From positions 4,817 to 68,816 of the forward strand of contig JAJUJQ010000010.1 in NCBI GenBank assembly GCA_029265255.1: DNA of 64,000 nucleotides. The letters are read 5' to 3'. The notes under the pieces were generated by a model. That model was not told the DNA's origin, did no database searches, and saw only the letters and a program-made list of their open reading frames with translations. Position numbers and translations under genes: made by a program. The DNA is from Spirochaetota bacterium (lineage in GTDB: Bacteria > Spirochaetota > Spirochaetia > Treponematales > Rectinemataceae). Shown here in pieces: positions 44,929-53,397 of this stretch. The stretch's first letter is position 1, and every line of letters begins with the position of its first letter.

Positions 44929-45930
44929 ATGGCGCACACTATGCACGCAATGGTTATTCGCCGTACCGGTGGTCCCGATGTATTCGAACAGGAGGAACTG
45001 CCCATTCCGGAACCTGGTCCAGGGCAAGTGCTGGTCAAAGTGGCTGCCACCTCGGTCAATCCAATCGATTGCAAGGTACGATCCGGAGCGGTCGGCATGC
45101 TCCCTCCTTTTCCTGCCGTACTCCATGGGGATATCTCCGGCACCATCGTCGCGTGTGGTCCTGGAATCAGGCGGTTCAGGGAAGGAGATCAGGTGTTCGG
45201 CATGGTCGGCTGGACCGGTGGGGAAGGCGGAGCGCTCGCGGAATTCGCGCGCTGCGATGAGCGGCTCTTGGCTCTCGCGCCGCGCTCGATTCCGCTTGTG
45301 GAGGCTGCGGCGCTTCCGGTTGCTGCGCTGGCCGCATGGCAGGCGCTTGCTCGAAAGATCGTGATCCGCAAGGGAATGAGCCTGCTGGTCGTGGGAGGCG
45401 CAGGTGGCGTGGGACACTTTGGTGTGCAGATCGGCAAGGCACTTGGCGCGCAGGTAGCCGCGACCGTATCGAGCGAGGAAAAGGCCGCGGTGGCGCTGCG
45501 TGCGGGTGCCGATCAGATTATACGCTACGATTTAGAACAGACAGAAGACTATGTCCTTCGTCTGACAGGGGGGCGCGGTTTTGATGCCGTTTTCGATACC
45601 GCGGGAGGGCAGAACCTGCCTCGCTCGTTTGTGGCTGCAAAACCAGGCGGGGCCGTCGTCACCATCGCTGCCCGGGCTACGGTCGACATCAGTCTCATGC
45701 ACGCCAAAGGCCTCGATCTGCATGTGGTGTTTGTGTTGCTTCCGATTCTGCGGGGAGAAGGTCGGGAAATTATTGGAGAGGACCTTGTCAGGATTGCAGA
45801 GATGGTCGACACAGCGAGGGTACGGGCGATTATCTATCCGCGGATATTTTCACTTGAATCGGCGGGCGAGGCGCATCGGCTTCTGGAGAGCGGCGCGCAC
45901 TATGGCAAGCTGCTCGTTGTAGTATCATAA
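44929..45930 (+). CDS. zinc-type alcohol dehydrogenase-like / NADPH:quinone reductase-family protein
   Basis: A medium-chain reductase of 333 residues without structural-zinc cysteines. The N-terminal domain has AMVIRRTGGPDVFEQEELP and the substrate-site VNPIDCKVRSG. The NADP-binding motif is LLVVGGAGGVGHFGVQIGKALGA. It probably reduces quinones or enals with NADPH; the real substrate is unknown. GGGGAGG precedes ATG 44929. Confidence 0.85.
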   Translation: MAHTMHAMVIRRTGGPDVFEQEELPIPEPGPGQVLVKVAATSVNPIDCKVRSGAVGMLPPFPAVLHGDISGTIVACGPGIRRFREGDQVFGMVGWTGGEGGALAEFARCDERLLALAPRSIPLVEAAALPVAALAAWQALARKIVIRKGMSLLVVGGAGGVGHFGVQIGKALGAQVAATVSSEEKAAVALRAGADQIIRYDLEQTEDYVLRLTGGRGFDAVFDTAGGQNLPRSFVAAKPGGAVVTIAARATVDISLMHAKGLDLHVVFVLLPILRGEGREIIGEDLVRIAEMVDTARVRAIIYPRIFSLESAGEAHRLLESGAHYGKLLVVVS

Positions 45931-46011
45931 AGCGGCAACCCTGACGAAGACGCCGGGCAGCCGGATGCGGTCGCGATGGCGCGCTGCTCGCCGCAATGAT
46001 ACCGCGGGGTT

Positions 46012-47001
46012 TCAGAAATCTCTTATCAACAGACTTTCGACGAGTTTCGCGATAATCTCCCGAGCCTCACCTTCCGGCAGTCCCGCGATTTCTTTTCTGG
46101 CAAGACGCGTGTAGCGGCCCGCTTCTTCACGAGCCTTCGGAAGGGCGGCTGTCGATCTGACGATTTCCACGATATGGCTCACCGGCGCGTTTTTATTATG
46201 AACCTTCGCGAGCAGCGGACGAAGTTCCTCGGGCTTTTCCTCCAGCGCGAAGATGAGAGGCAGTGTGCAGAGCCCTTCCCTAATGTCGTTCCCCACCGGT
46301 TTCTTGAGGGTTTCCAGGCTCGATTCATAGTCGAGGATGTCGTCGATGATCTGGAAGGCCATGCCGAGATTGTAGCCTGTCCGCCTGAGGCGCTGGGTAA
46401 CTGCGGAATTGCAGCCTGTTTCGGACGCGCCGATGTGGAGAGCCAGCGAGAACAGGGCGGCGGTTTTCCCCGCGATGGTCTGCAAATATCGGCGGCGCGA
46501 GGGATTGAAGCGGTACTTATCCAGGTCCTGCTGGATTTCCGCCTTGCAAATGGCGCTGACAAACTCGGCGAGGAGCACCGCCCGATCCGGTTTTAGGTAT
46601 GTGGCTATGATTCGGTAACATTGGGAGAAGAGCCAGTCACCCGCCAGAATGGCGCTGGTGGTGCCTGCCTTTTGGTGAATAGAGGGGATGCCTCTCCGAT
46701 GACTTGCCCGGTCAATGATATCGTCGTGGATGAGGGTTGCGGTATGGAGCATTTCGATAGCTGCCGCGATATGAATCAGGCGGTCCTCATCCTTCGCGCG
46801 TTGGCGCTTCTTGTTTGCGAGCCCGAATTTTCCTCCTATATAGACCAGGGCCGGTCTGAGCATTTTCCCTCCCGATTCGACCATGGCGCGCATATCGTCG
46901 GCTAACGGAAAGGAATTCCGGTCGAACGTCGAGAGAATCAGCGCTTCGACATGATCGAGAAACCGTTCGATATCGGGCAAGTCTTTCCAATAATGAGTCA
47001 T
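46012..47001 (-). CDS. polyprenyl diphosphate synthase
   Basis: Elongates isoprenoid diphosphates, probably for a quinone side chain, in 329 residues. The first Asp-rich motif is LIHDDIID and the second is QIIDDILDYE; GGKMLRPALVYIGG marks the N-terminal helix and the IPP-binding Arg region. Chain length cannot be predicted safely. It lies directly downstream of the NADH dehydrogenase gene, which would use a quinone, and is separated from it by a terminator. Confidence 0.92.
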   Translation of the reverse strand: MTHYWKDLPDIERFLDHVEALILSTFDRNSFPLADDMRAMVESGGKMLRPALVYIGGKFGLANKKRQRAKDEDRLIHIAAAIEMLHTATLIHDDIIDRASHRRGIPSIHQKAGTTSAILAGDWLFSQCYRIIATYLKPDRAVLLAEFVSAICKAEIQQDLDKYRFNPSRRRYLQTIAGKTAALFSLALHIGASETGCNSAVTQRLRRTGYNLGMAFQIIDDILDYESSLETLKKPVGNDIREGLCTLPLIFALEEKPEELRPLLAKVHNKNAPVSHIVEIVRSTAALPKAREEAGRYTRLARKEIAGLPEGEAREIIAKLVESLLIRDF

Positions 47002-47011
47002 AATGCTCCCG

Positions 47012-47055
47012 AAAAAAGAGGGCGGCGGCGTGCTCCTCGCACGTTATCCGCCGCC
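47012..47055 (-). terminator. intrinsic terminator downstream of the NDH-2 gene
   Basis: Read on the minus strand, GGCGGCGG (47048-47055) pairs with CCGCCGCC (47021-47028), with a second small hairpin (CGTGC/GCACG) inside. Six T residues follow after a short spacer. Confidence 0.85.
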
Positions 47056-47093
47056 ATCATGCAATGCACTAGAATCTGCTTCAGGATGCCGGC

Positions 47094-49052
47094 TTATTTG
47101 GCTGGATCATCGGCATAGAAATGCCACTTGCGGGCAAACCGAGTGCCGTTCCACCACCGCTTGATGGCTGGAATGAGCCAGTAGTCGATACCGAACGACC
47201 TTCCTGCCCCTCCTAGCATCACGATCGCCGCAAATACAAACCACAACTGGTTCCATGCGAACATGCCGGACATGGTGAAGATGACACACATCGCGATGCT
47301 CGCGGCCGCGGCGAGCCAGGTGAAGCAGCCACCGAACAGAGCCAGACCGATGCCGATTTCCATGAATACAATCATGATCTGGAACAGAGTATAGGGCACA
47401 TGGGCGAAGATGCCATCCATGAAGGTATGGCGGAACCAGGTGACGATACCGGCATTCGGATCGAATATGGGTTTGGTGAGGTCCCATACGACCTTGAATG
47501 CCTTCTGAGTCGCTTCGGCGGCACCGGAAACGGCGGCCGACGCCGCGCTGGTCGCCTCTGGGGCCGCAGCGGCGGCGCTCGCGGCGGTAGTCGCCTCGGC
47601 GGCACCTTCCCACGCGCTGGCGGCGCTCGTCGCTTCGACCGCCTTCACGCCTGCCTGAACGACACCAGGCGAGAACATCCATCCCGATTTAGAACCCGCG
47701 GAGAACGCCAGCCAGCCTTCGCCGATCTTGTTGATTCCTTCGAACAGCCACATAAGCCCTAGCCACATGCGCAATAGGAGCGGCCAGTACGGTCGAATCT
47801 TGTACGAAGCGAAGTTGCCGATAAAGGAACGGCGATCCTTCTGGTCCAGGAATTCGTGCTTGAGGTATTCCCATACCTGATTGATGCCGGCGATGTTCAG
47901 CAGGTACCAGACGTTGATAAGGTGCTTGATGGCGAGCGCGACCCAGCCGCTGGTCTTCATGCCGCCTGCGTTGGATACGCCGTAATGGCTGCCGAGCGAG
48001 ATCATGAAGCCATGGTAGTTCGGCTTGAACTGGTGCCGCTCGCCGCCGTCGATATCAGCGATGATGTTTTTGGCGGCAGCCTCAGCCGTAAAGTGAGCGG
48101 TCTCGACAATCTGCGCGAGGGGTTTTTCGTTGTATATGAGTCCGGAAATATCGCCCACTACGTAGACAAAGGGATATTTGACAGACTTGAGTTCCATGTC
48201 GCAGTCGAGCCGGTTGCGCTTGCCCGCAGGCAGCCCAAGCTGGCCGGCGAAGCTCGAGCCTTTGACACCACAGGTCCAGATAAACGTTTCGGTTTCAACG
48301 ACCTGGCCGGTTTTAAGCAGGACCTTGCCGGGCTCCGCGCCGATGATGGCCGCGTTCAGCATGATTTCGCAGCGGCGCTTCTTGAGGTACTTTTCCGCCT
48401 TGGCGCGCAGGGGCTCTTCGAGAATGGGAAGAATGGAAGGCAGCGCTTCAATGTTGAGGATGCGGACCTCGTTCGGATCGAGATAAAGCTTGCGGCACAT
48501 GACATCGCGGTGATCCAGAAGCTCGCCAATCATCTCAATGCCAGTAAAGCCGGCGCCGGCGACCACAAAAGTCAGCAGCCTGCGGCGGCGCTCGGGATCG
48601 GTTTCGAGCGATGCTTCGTAGAATTTGTCTTCTATATGCTTCCGGATCTTCATCGCATCTTCGAACGACCAGAGTGTGAAGGAGTTCTCCGCGATTCCGG
48701 GGATACCGAAGAATTCCGGCTCAGCGCCAACGCCAAGAATGATATAGTCGAAATCGTATGTCTGTGCCTTGCCTGTCGCCTTCTTTGCTTCGAAATCGAT
48801 TTTCTCGATAGTGTCAAGTACCACATTGATGCGTTTGGCGCCAAAGATTTTTTTAAAGCTGACCTGTACCGACTCTGGCTCGGTTCGCCAGCCCGCGACC
48901 TCGTGCAGCTCCGTCATAAGCGTATGGAATGGGCGCTTGTCCACGAGGGTGATTTCGATATCATCCCGTTTCCGGAAGTGCTTTTCAAGAATCTTGCCGG
49001 CCCAGACACCACCGTATCCGCCGCCAAGAATGAGAATTTTCTTCGTTGCCAT
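47094..49052 (-). CDS. type II NADH dehydrogenase fused to a DoxX-like membrane domain
   Basis: Non-proton-pumping NADH:quinone oxidoreductase of 652 residues. The first Rossmann motif is ILILGGGYGGVWAG and the second is FVVAGAGFTGIEMIGEL; YVVGDIS marks the FAD end. After residue ~420 the protein continues with DoxX-like helices (LLLRMWLGLMWLFEGINKIGEGWL). It carries an Ala/Ser/Thr-rich insert of three to four EATSAASA-like repeats (residues ~470-518), then further helices (IVFMEIGIGLALFGG). The fused architecture is seen in some anaerobes. GGGG precedes the start. Confidence 0.9.
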   Translation of the reverse strand: MATKKILILGGGYGGVWAGKILEKHFRKRDDIEITLVDKRPFHTLMTELHEVAGWRTEPESVQVSFKKIFGAKRINVVLDTIEKIDFEAKKATGKAQTYDFDYIILGVGAEPEFFGIPGIAENSFTLWSFEDAMKIRKHIEDKFYEASLETDPERRRRLLTFVVAGAGFTGIEMIGELLDHRDVMCRKLYLDPNEVRILNIEALPSILPILEEPLRAKAEKYLKKRRCEIMLNAAIIGAEPGKVLLKTGQVVETETFIWTCGVKGSSFAGQLGLPAGKRNRLDCDMELKSVKYPFVYVVGDISGLIYNEKPLAQIVETAHFTAEAAAKNIIADIDGGERHQFKPNYHGFMISLGSHYGVSNAGGMKTSGWVALAIKHLINVWYLLNIAGINQVWEYLKHEFLDQKDRRSFIGNFASYKIRPYWPLLLRMWLGLMWLFEGINKIGEGWLAFSAGSKSGWMFSPGVVQAGVKAVEATSAASAWEGAAEATTAASAAAAAPEATSAASAAVSGAAEATQKAFKVVWDLTKPIFDPNAGIVTWFRHTFMDGIFAHVPYTLFQIMIVFMEIGIGLALFGGCFTWLAAAASIAMCVIFTMSGMFAWNQLWFVFAAIVMLGGAGRSFGIDYWLIPAIKRWWNGTRFARKWHFYADDPAK

Positions 49053-49149
49053 GTACGTGACCCCACTATTTCAAGATTCTGAAACCATGCATTATGATAC
49101 AACATTATCTATATTTTGACTATAGTATTTTTTGTTTTTACCATTCGTA

Positions 49150-49178
49150 TTCACTATCAGGGCGTTTTCCGCTATGAT
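49150..49178 (+). promoter_or_regulatory. possible promoter of the DEAD-box-like gene
   Basis: TTCACT (49150-49155) and TATGAT (49173-49178) are 17 nt apart, about 85 nt before the start at 49263. Confidence 0.45.
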
Positions 49179-49185
49179 GAGGTTT

Positions 49186-49224
49186 TATGAAAATGACGGA
49201 CAGTGCCCTACGGCACTTTTCATA
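49186..49224 (+). other. two-part hairpin in the leader of the DEAD-box-like gene
   Basis: TATGAAAA (49186-49193) pairs with TTTTCATA (49217-49224), and AGTGCC (49202-49207) with GGCACT (49212-49217), the stems sharing one base. It lies between the putative promoter and the start, so it would be transcribed as leader RNA. It could be an attenuator, a protein-binding site or an RNase site. Confidence 0.55.
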
Positions 49225-49262
49225 GACGTATCTGTTGTTACACGCAGAGGGAAGGATCTGAC

Positions 49263-50819
49263 ATGGAACGATTCCTCGAACAGATGGGATGGGGCAGAGA
49301 CCCTGTCGTCCATGCATTTGCCCAGGCGGTGCAGAATGATTTTTTCGACCGCCGGAAGGACATACTGGTTCATGATGAAAGCGTGGAATATCGGGCGCCG
49401 CTCATTGTGGCGCTGGCTGGCAAGTGGCTGGAAACGCGGAGCGAAGGGGTGCCGCCTCGAGTGCTGATGCTGGCGGAAAGCGCGGCACTTGTCCCCGGCC
49501 TCAGGACAAATCTTGAAAAAGCAGGCATACCGTACGTGATATGTTCTACGGAGGAAGAGACGAAAAGCCAGACGCGGGAACTGGAAACCGTGCCGTTTGT
49601 GTGCATCAGCGCGTCGCTCTTCATGACCGCGGTTCAGGAACCGTCGTTTCGGCCGCGGGAATTCGGTCTGCTGATCATGGAAGGCGCGGATCTATTTGGA
49701 GAGCTCCCCAGCGAGCTGCAGCGGAAGATGTGGGGCTATCTCCTGCCCCCCTGGGAGCGCCGTGCCGCGCTCTTCGCAACGCGACTTGGAGCGAGAACAA
49801 AGAATACCGCGCTGGACTTCGCGGATAACCCCGTGATAGTCGTCCTCAAGAAAGCGCACGCAAGCCTTTCGGCAATTCCAGCGACCTTCTATCACATCTC
49901 GTCCGATGCCAAATTCCGCCTGCTTCTGGCATGCCTCAAGGAAGAAGGTACGGAGAAGGCGCTCGTTTTCTGCAACCTTCGCCAGACATCGAAAGAAGTG
50001 GAGGTGCGTCTCAGGTTGAATCATATTCCCGCGCAGCATGTGTCTGCCGCGGCACCAGCTGAGAAGAACGCAGCCTTATTCAAACGATTCCGCGAAGGGG
50101 ATACTCCGCTTGTGCTTGTAGTATCGAACGATAATCTCGAGGTACTGCCTTCCGAAATCGGGAAGCACGCGATCCATTACGATATCCCCCTCGACGCGGA
50201 TATCTATCTTGAACGGGTACGGACGCTCGATTCCGGGCGGGCGCGGATGGTTGGGCTGGTATGCGAACGGTACGAGGTAGGGCTATCGGCGATTGAATCG
50301 CGATTCGGTATCCATTTGCAAGTCAAGGAAATCGAGGAAGGAACCCTGGCGTCTGAGGACCTGAGCGCGGGAGTACCGCTTGATCTTAAATCCAATCGGC
50401 GTGTGCCGGAGAGAGAGCAGCGCCGCAGAGCTGACGTAACGCCGCGTGAAAAGTCGATACCAGGTGGTCAGCAAAAATCCGCCAACGCCAGGAAGCCGAA
50501 CAGAACCAGACCTCTGTCTGCAGGATCTGGACGTGGAAGCGCCCCGCATGAGAACGCGGCTCGAAGAAGAAACTTTTCGGAAAAACAGGGCAAAAACCCT
50601 GCTTCCTCACGTCTGGACGCCGACGCGCTCTATCGAATGAGCTCGGAGGAACGGCTTGCCTATTTTCGTGACAAATATCGGACTTTGCTGAAATCGCCGC
50701 CAGCTCAAGGACCTGTGCCGTCCGAATCCCCACATCCATCTTCCGAGCAGGATCCCCCCGGCGAAGGGATTCTCAAGCGCCTCATCGGCAAGCTATTCTC
50801 TTCCGATGACACCGAATAA
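49263..50819 (+). CDS. DEAD-box RNA helicase-like protein lacking the ATPase motifs
   Basis: The 518-residue protein follows the DEAD-box plan but has lost its key residues. The region expected to hold Walker A reads ILVHDESVEYRAPLIVALAG with no GKT. The DEAD box is replaced by LLIMEGADLFGE, and ARGLDI by NDNLEV. Motif VI (HRxGRxxR) reads ERVRTLDSGRAR. The flanking RecA-like strands, for example EKALVFCNLRQTSKEVE and KHAIHYDIPLDADIYLERV, are kept, and the closest plan is RhlB-like. A basic disordered tail ends in EERLAYFRDKYRTLL. AGGGAAGGA precedes the start. A non-catalytic RNA-binding or scaffolding role is likely. Confidence 0.8.
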   Translation: MERFLEQMGWGRDPVVHAFAQAVQNDFFDRRKDILVHDESVEYRAPLIVALAGKWLETRSEGVPPRVLMLAESAALVPGLRTNLEKAGIPYVICSTEEETKSQTRELETVPFVCISASLFMTAVQEPSFRPREFGLLIMEGADLFGELPSELQRKMWGYLLPPWERRAALFATRLGARTKNTALDFADNPVIVVLKKAHASLSAIPATFYHISSDAKFRLLLACLKEEGTEKALVFCNLRQTSKEVEVRLRLNHIPAQHVSAAAPAEKNAALFKRFREGDTPLVLVVSNDNLEVLPSEIGKHAIHYDIPLDADIYLERVRTLDSGRARMVGLVCERYEVGLSAIESRFGIHLQVKEIEEGTLASEDLSAGVPLDLKSNRRVPEREQRRRADVTPREKSIPGGQQKSANARKPNRTRPLSAGSGRGSAPHENAARRRNFSEKQGKNPASSRLDADALYRMSSEERLAYFRDKYRTLLKSPPAQGPVPSESPHPSSEQDPPGEGILKRLIGKLFSSDDTE

Positions 50820-50850
50820 TCGATGTCTTTAATATAGAAGGAAGGAAGCA

Positions 50851-53391
50851 ATGAAAATTCACGCTCATACCATAAAACCTACGCTTAAGGGAAGGCTCTC
50901 CAAGCTTGATACTCTCGCGCGCAACCTCTGGCTCTCCTGGAACTTTGACGCGGTGTCGTTATTCATGCGCATCGATGGAGACCTCTGGGTTGCCTCGGGT
51001 CAAAACCCCGTCAAGATGCTCGGCATGCTCAGTCAGCAGAGGATCGATCAGCTCGCGAGCGATGCTTCCTTTCTTGCTGATCTTGACGAAGTCTATGCCA
51101 AGTTTCAGCGGTATCTTAAAAGCAAGACCTGGTACAAGGGGCCGCGGGACTCGGTTATTGCCTATTTCTCGATGGAATATGGACTTGATGTCTCTCTCCC
51201 CACCTATTCCGGTGGGCTTGGTGTCCTTTCGGGCGATCATCTGAAAACCTCGAGTGATCTTGGGCTGCCGCTTGTCGGGGTAGGGCTGCTCTACCGCCAG
51301 GGATACTTCCGCCAATACCTCAACGCAGATGGCTTCCAGCAGGAAACCTATCCGGAAAACGACTGGTACAACATGCCGGTTGAGCATTGCCTCGACGTGG
51401 ATGGCAAGCCGCTCCTTATCAGCGTGGACATGGCGGGCAAAAGCATATGGGCAGCTATCTGGCAGGTACAGATTGGCCGGACACGGCTCTACCTGCTCGA
51501 TACTAATATACCCGAAAACAGCCCCGAAGATCGTACCATCACCGCGACGCTGTACGGCGGCGACAAGGACGTGCGGATTCGTCAGGAAATTCTGCTTGGC
51601 ATCGGGGGTATCCGAGCCCTCAAGGCCCTCGGTATCAAGGTGGCTGCCACCCATATGAACGAAGGGCATTCTGCGTTCCTCGCGCTGGAGCGGATTCGAG
51701 TCCTCATGCAGGAACATGGGCTTGATTTTCACGCGGCGGTACAGGCCTTTATCCCGACCAACATCTTTACGACACATACGCCGGTACCAGCAGGGAATGA
51801 GCGCTTCGGCATCGATCTCATGGAAAAATACTTCCGGTCCTTTGTTGCGGCACTTGGGGTTGATTGGAACGAATTCCTCGGCCTGGGAAGGGAAAATCCC
51901 TTCGATCAGCAGGAGAGTTTCTGCATGACCGTGTTCGCGCTGCGGCTTTCCGCCCGATCCAATGGGGTATCGGCGATCCATGGGGAAGTAAGCCGCCGTA
52001 TGTGGCGTAACCTGTGGCCACAGATGGAATCCAAAGAAATACCGATCGGTCATGTCACCAACGGTGTCCATCCGCGTACATGGATAAGCCACGACATGCT
52101 CTCCCTTCTGGATCGGTTTCTTGGGCCCGACTTCTATTTCGAGCCGGACAATCCTGCCATTTGGTCCTTTATTGACCGCATTTCGGACGAGGAGCTGTGG
52201 CGTACCCACGAACGGCGACGCGAGCGACTCGTTGCCTCATGCCGCAGCAGACTGGCTGCTTCCTACAAGCGTCTTGGTCTTCCTGATGGAGAGATTATCC
52301 GTTCCAGCGATGTGTTGTCTCCCTATGCGTTAACCATCAGCTTCGCCCGCCGCTTTGCCACCTACAAGCGGGGAACCCTGCTTTTAAAAGACCCAGACCG
52401 GCTTATCCGCCTGCTTTCCAATAAGGACATGCCGCTTCAGATCGTCATTTCGGGCAAGGCGCATCCGCATGACCAGCCAGGGAAGGAGCTCATCAGGGAG
52501 CTCGTGCACTTCTCCCGGCGAAAGGACATATTTGGCAAAATTGTATTCATTGAAGATTACGATATGGGAATTGCCCGGTACATGGTGAGCGGTTCGGATG
52601 TGTGGCTCAATACTCCGCGGCGCCCACTCGAAGCTTCCGGTACTTCGGGAATGAAGGCGGGAATGAATGGCGTTCTTAACTGCTCTATTCTTGATGGCTG
52701 GTTTGCTGAAGCCTATACACCAGAGATAGGCTGGGCGATCGGTTCGGGAGAAGAGTACCAGGACGAAGAGCTTCAGGACAGGATCGAGGCAGAAGATCTC
52801 TATGACCTGCTCGAGAACGAAATTCTGCCACTCTTCTACAACCGCGGGCGCGACAACATTCCTCGTGGCTGGATCGCCAAGATGCGCGCGTCCATGAAGC
52901 AGATCGGGTCGCGATTCGCTACCCATCGCATGCTGAAGGAATACTATGAACGCTATTACCAGCCGGCGATTGACGAAAGCAGGGTGCTTGAGGCGGATGG
53001 GTATCGACGCAGCATTTCGCTGGCCGCGTTTATTGACAGGGTGTCCCGGGCCTGGCCGAATGTTCGCGTGATCGATTTTTTCGATGACGGAGCGCCCGTC
53101 GTTAATCGTGGCACACCGCTCACGGTGACCGCGCTGGTTGATCTTGGCGGACTCTCTCCTGATGAAGTGCTGGTCGAATGCTACAAAGGGAGGCTGTCGA
53201 GCCGCGGAGAAATCGAGGATGGAGCGCGGCTTCCCATGACGCTGGTTGGGCGCGAGGGCGATATCTATCGTTATTCCTGTACTATGCATGGTGAGACGAC
53301 TGGCCAGGTGGGGCACTCGGTACGTATTCTTCCTGCACATCCCGCGCTGGACGGGCGTATTCTTCCTGGATTGGTACGCTGGGCGGAGTAA
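50851..53391 (+). CDS. glgP: alpha-glucan (glycogen/maltodextrin) phosphorylase
   Basis: A GT35 enzyme of 846 residues that releases glucose-1-phosphate from alpha-1,4-glucans. It begins with the short N-terminal domain typical of the bacterial/archaeal form (LSKLDTLARNLWLSWN). The PLP-binding region EASGTSGMKAGMNGVLNC lies near residue 600, with its Lys holding the cofactor. HMNEGHSAFLALERI and HVTNGVHPRTW are further conserved blocks. It sits 31 nt after the DEAD-box-like gene and 6 nt before the next, so it may share a transcript with both. Confidence 0.95.
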   Translation: MKIHAHTIKPTLKGRLSKLDTLARNLWLSWNFDAVSLFMRIDGDLWVASGQNPVKMLGMLSQQRIDQLASDASFLADLDEVYAKFQRYLKSKTWYKGPRDSVIAYFSMEYGLDVSLPTYSGGLGVLSGDHLKTSSDLGLPLVGVGLLYRQGYFRQYLNADGFQQETYPENDWYNMPVEHCLDVDGKPLLISVDMAGKSIWAAIWQVQIGRTRLYLLDTNIPENSPEDRTITATLYGGDKDVRIRQEILLGIGGIRALKALGIKVAATHMNEGHSAFLALERIRVLMQEHGLDFHAAVQAFIPTNIFTTHTPVPAGNERFGIDLMEKYFRSFVAALGVDWNEFLGLGRENPFDQQESFCMTVFALRLSARSNGVSAIHGEVSRRMWRNLWPQMESKEIPIGHVTNGVHPRTWISHDMLSLLDRFLGPDFYFEPDNPAIWSFIDRISDEELWRTHERRRERLVASCRSRLAASYKRLGLPDGEIIRSSDVLSPYALTISFARRFATYKRGTLLLKDPDRLIRLLSNKDMPLQIVISGKAHPHDQPGKELIRELVHFSRRKDIFGKIVFIEDYDMGIARYMVSGSDVWLNTPRRPLEASGTSGMKAGMNGVLNCSILDGWFAEAYTPEIGWAIGSGEEYQDEELQDRIEAEDLYDLLENEILPLFYNRGRDNIPRGWIAKMRASMKQIGSRFATHRMLKEYYERYYQPAIDESRVLEADGYRRSISLAAFIDRVSRAWPNVRVIDFFDDGAPVVNRGTPLTVTALVDLGGLSPDEVLVECYKGRLSSRGEIEDGARLPMTLVGREGDIYRYSCTMHGETTGQVGHSVRILPAHPALDGRILPGLVRWAE

Positions 53392-53397
53392 CGCGGT

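Noticed and set aside
47856..49082. Long open frame (408 codons) antisense to the NDH-2 gene
   Set aside because: The opposite strand encodes a clear flavoprotein with all motifs. The antisense product matches no family and results from codon bias in GC-rich DNA.
50959..52209. 416-codon frame antisense to glgP
   Set aside because: Shadow of the phosphorylase gene; no motif and no ribosome binding site.
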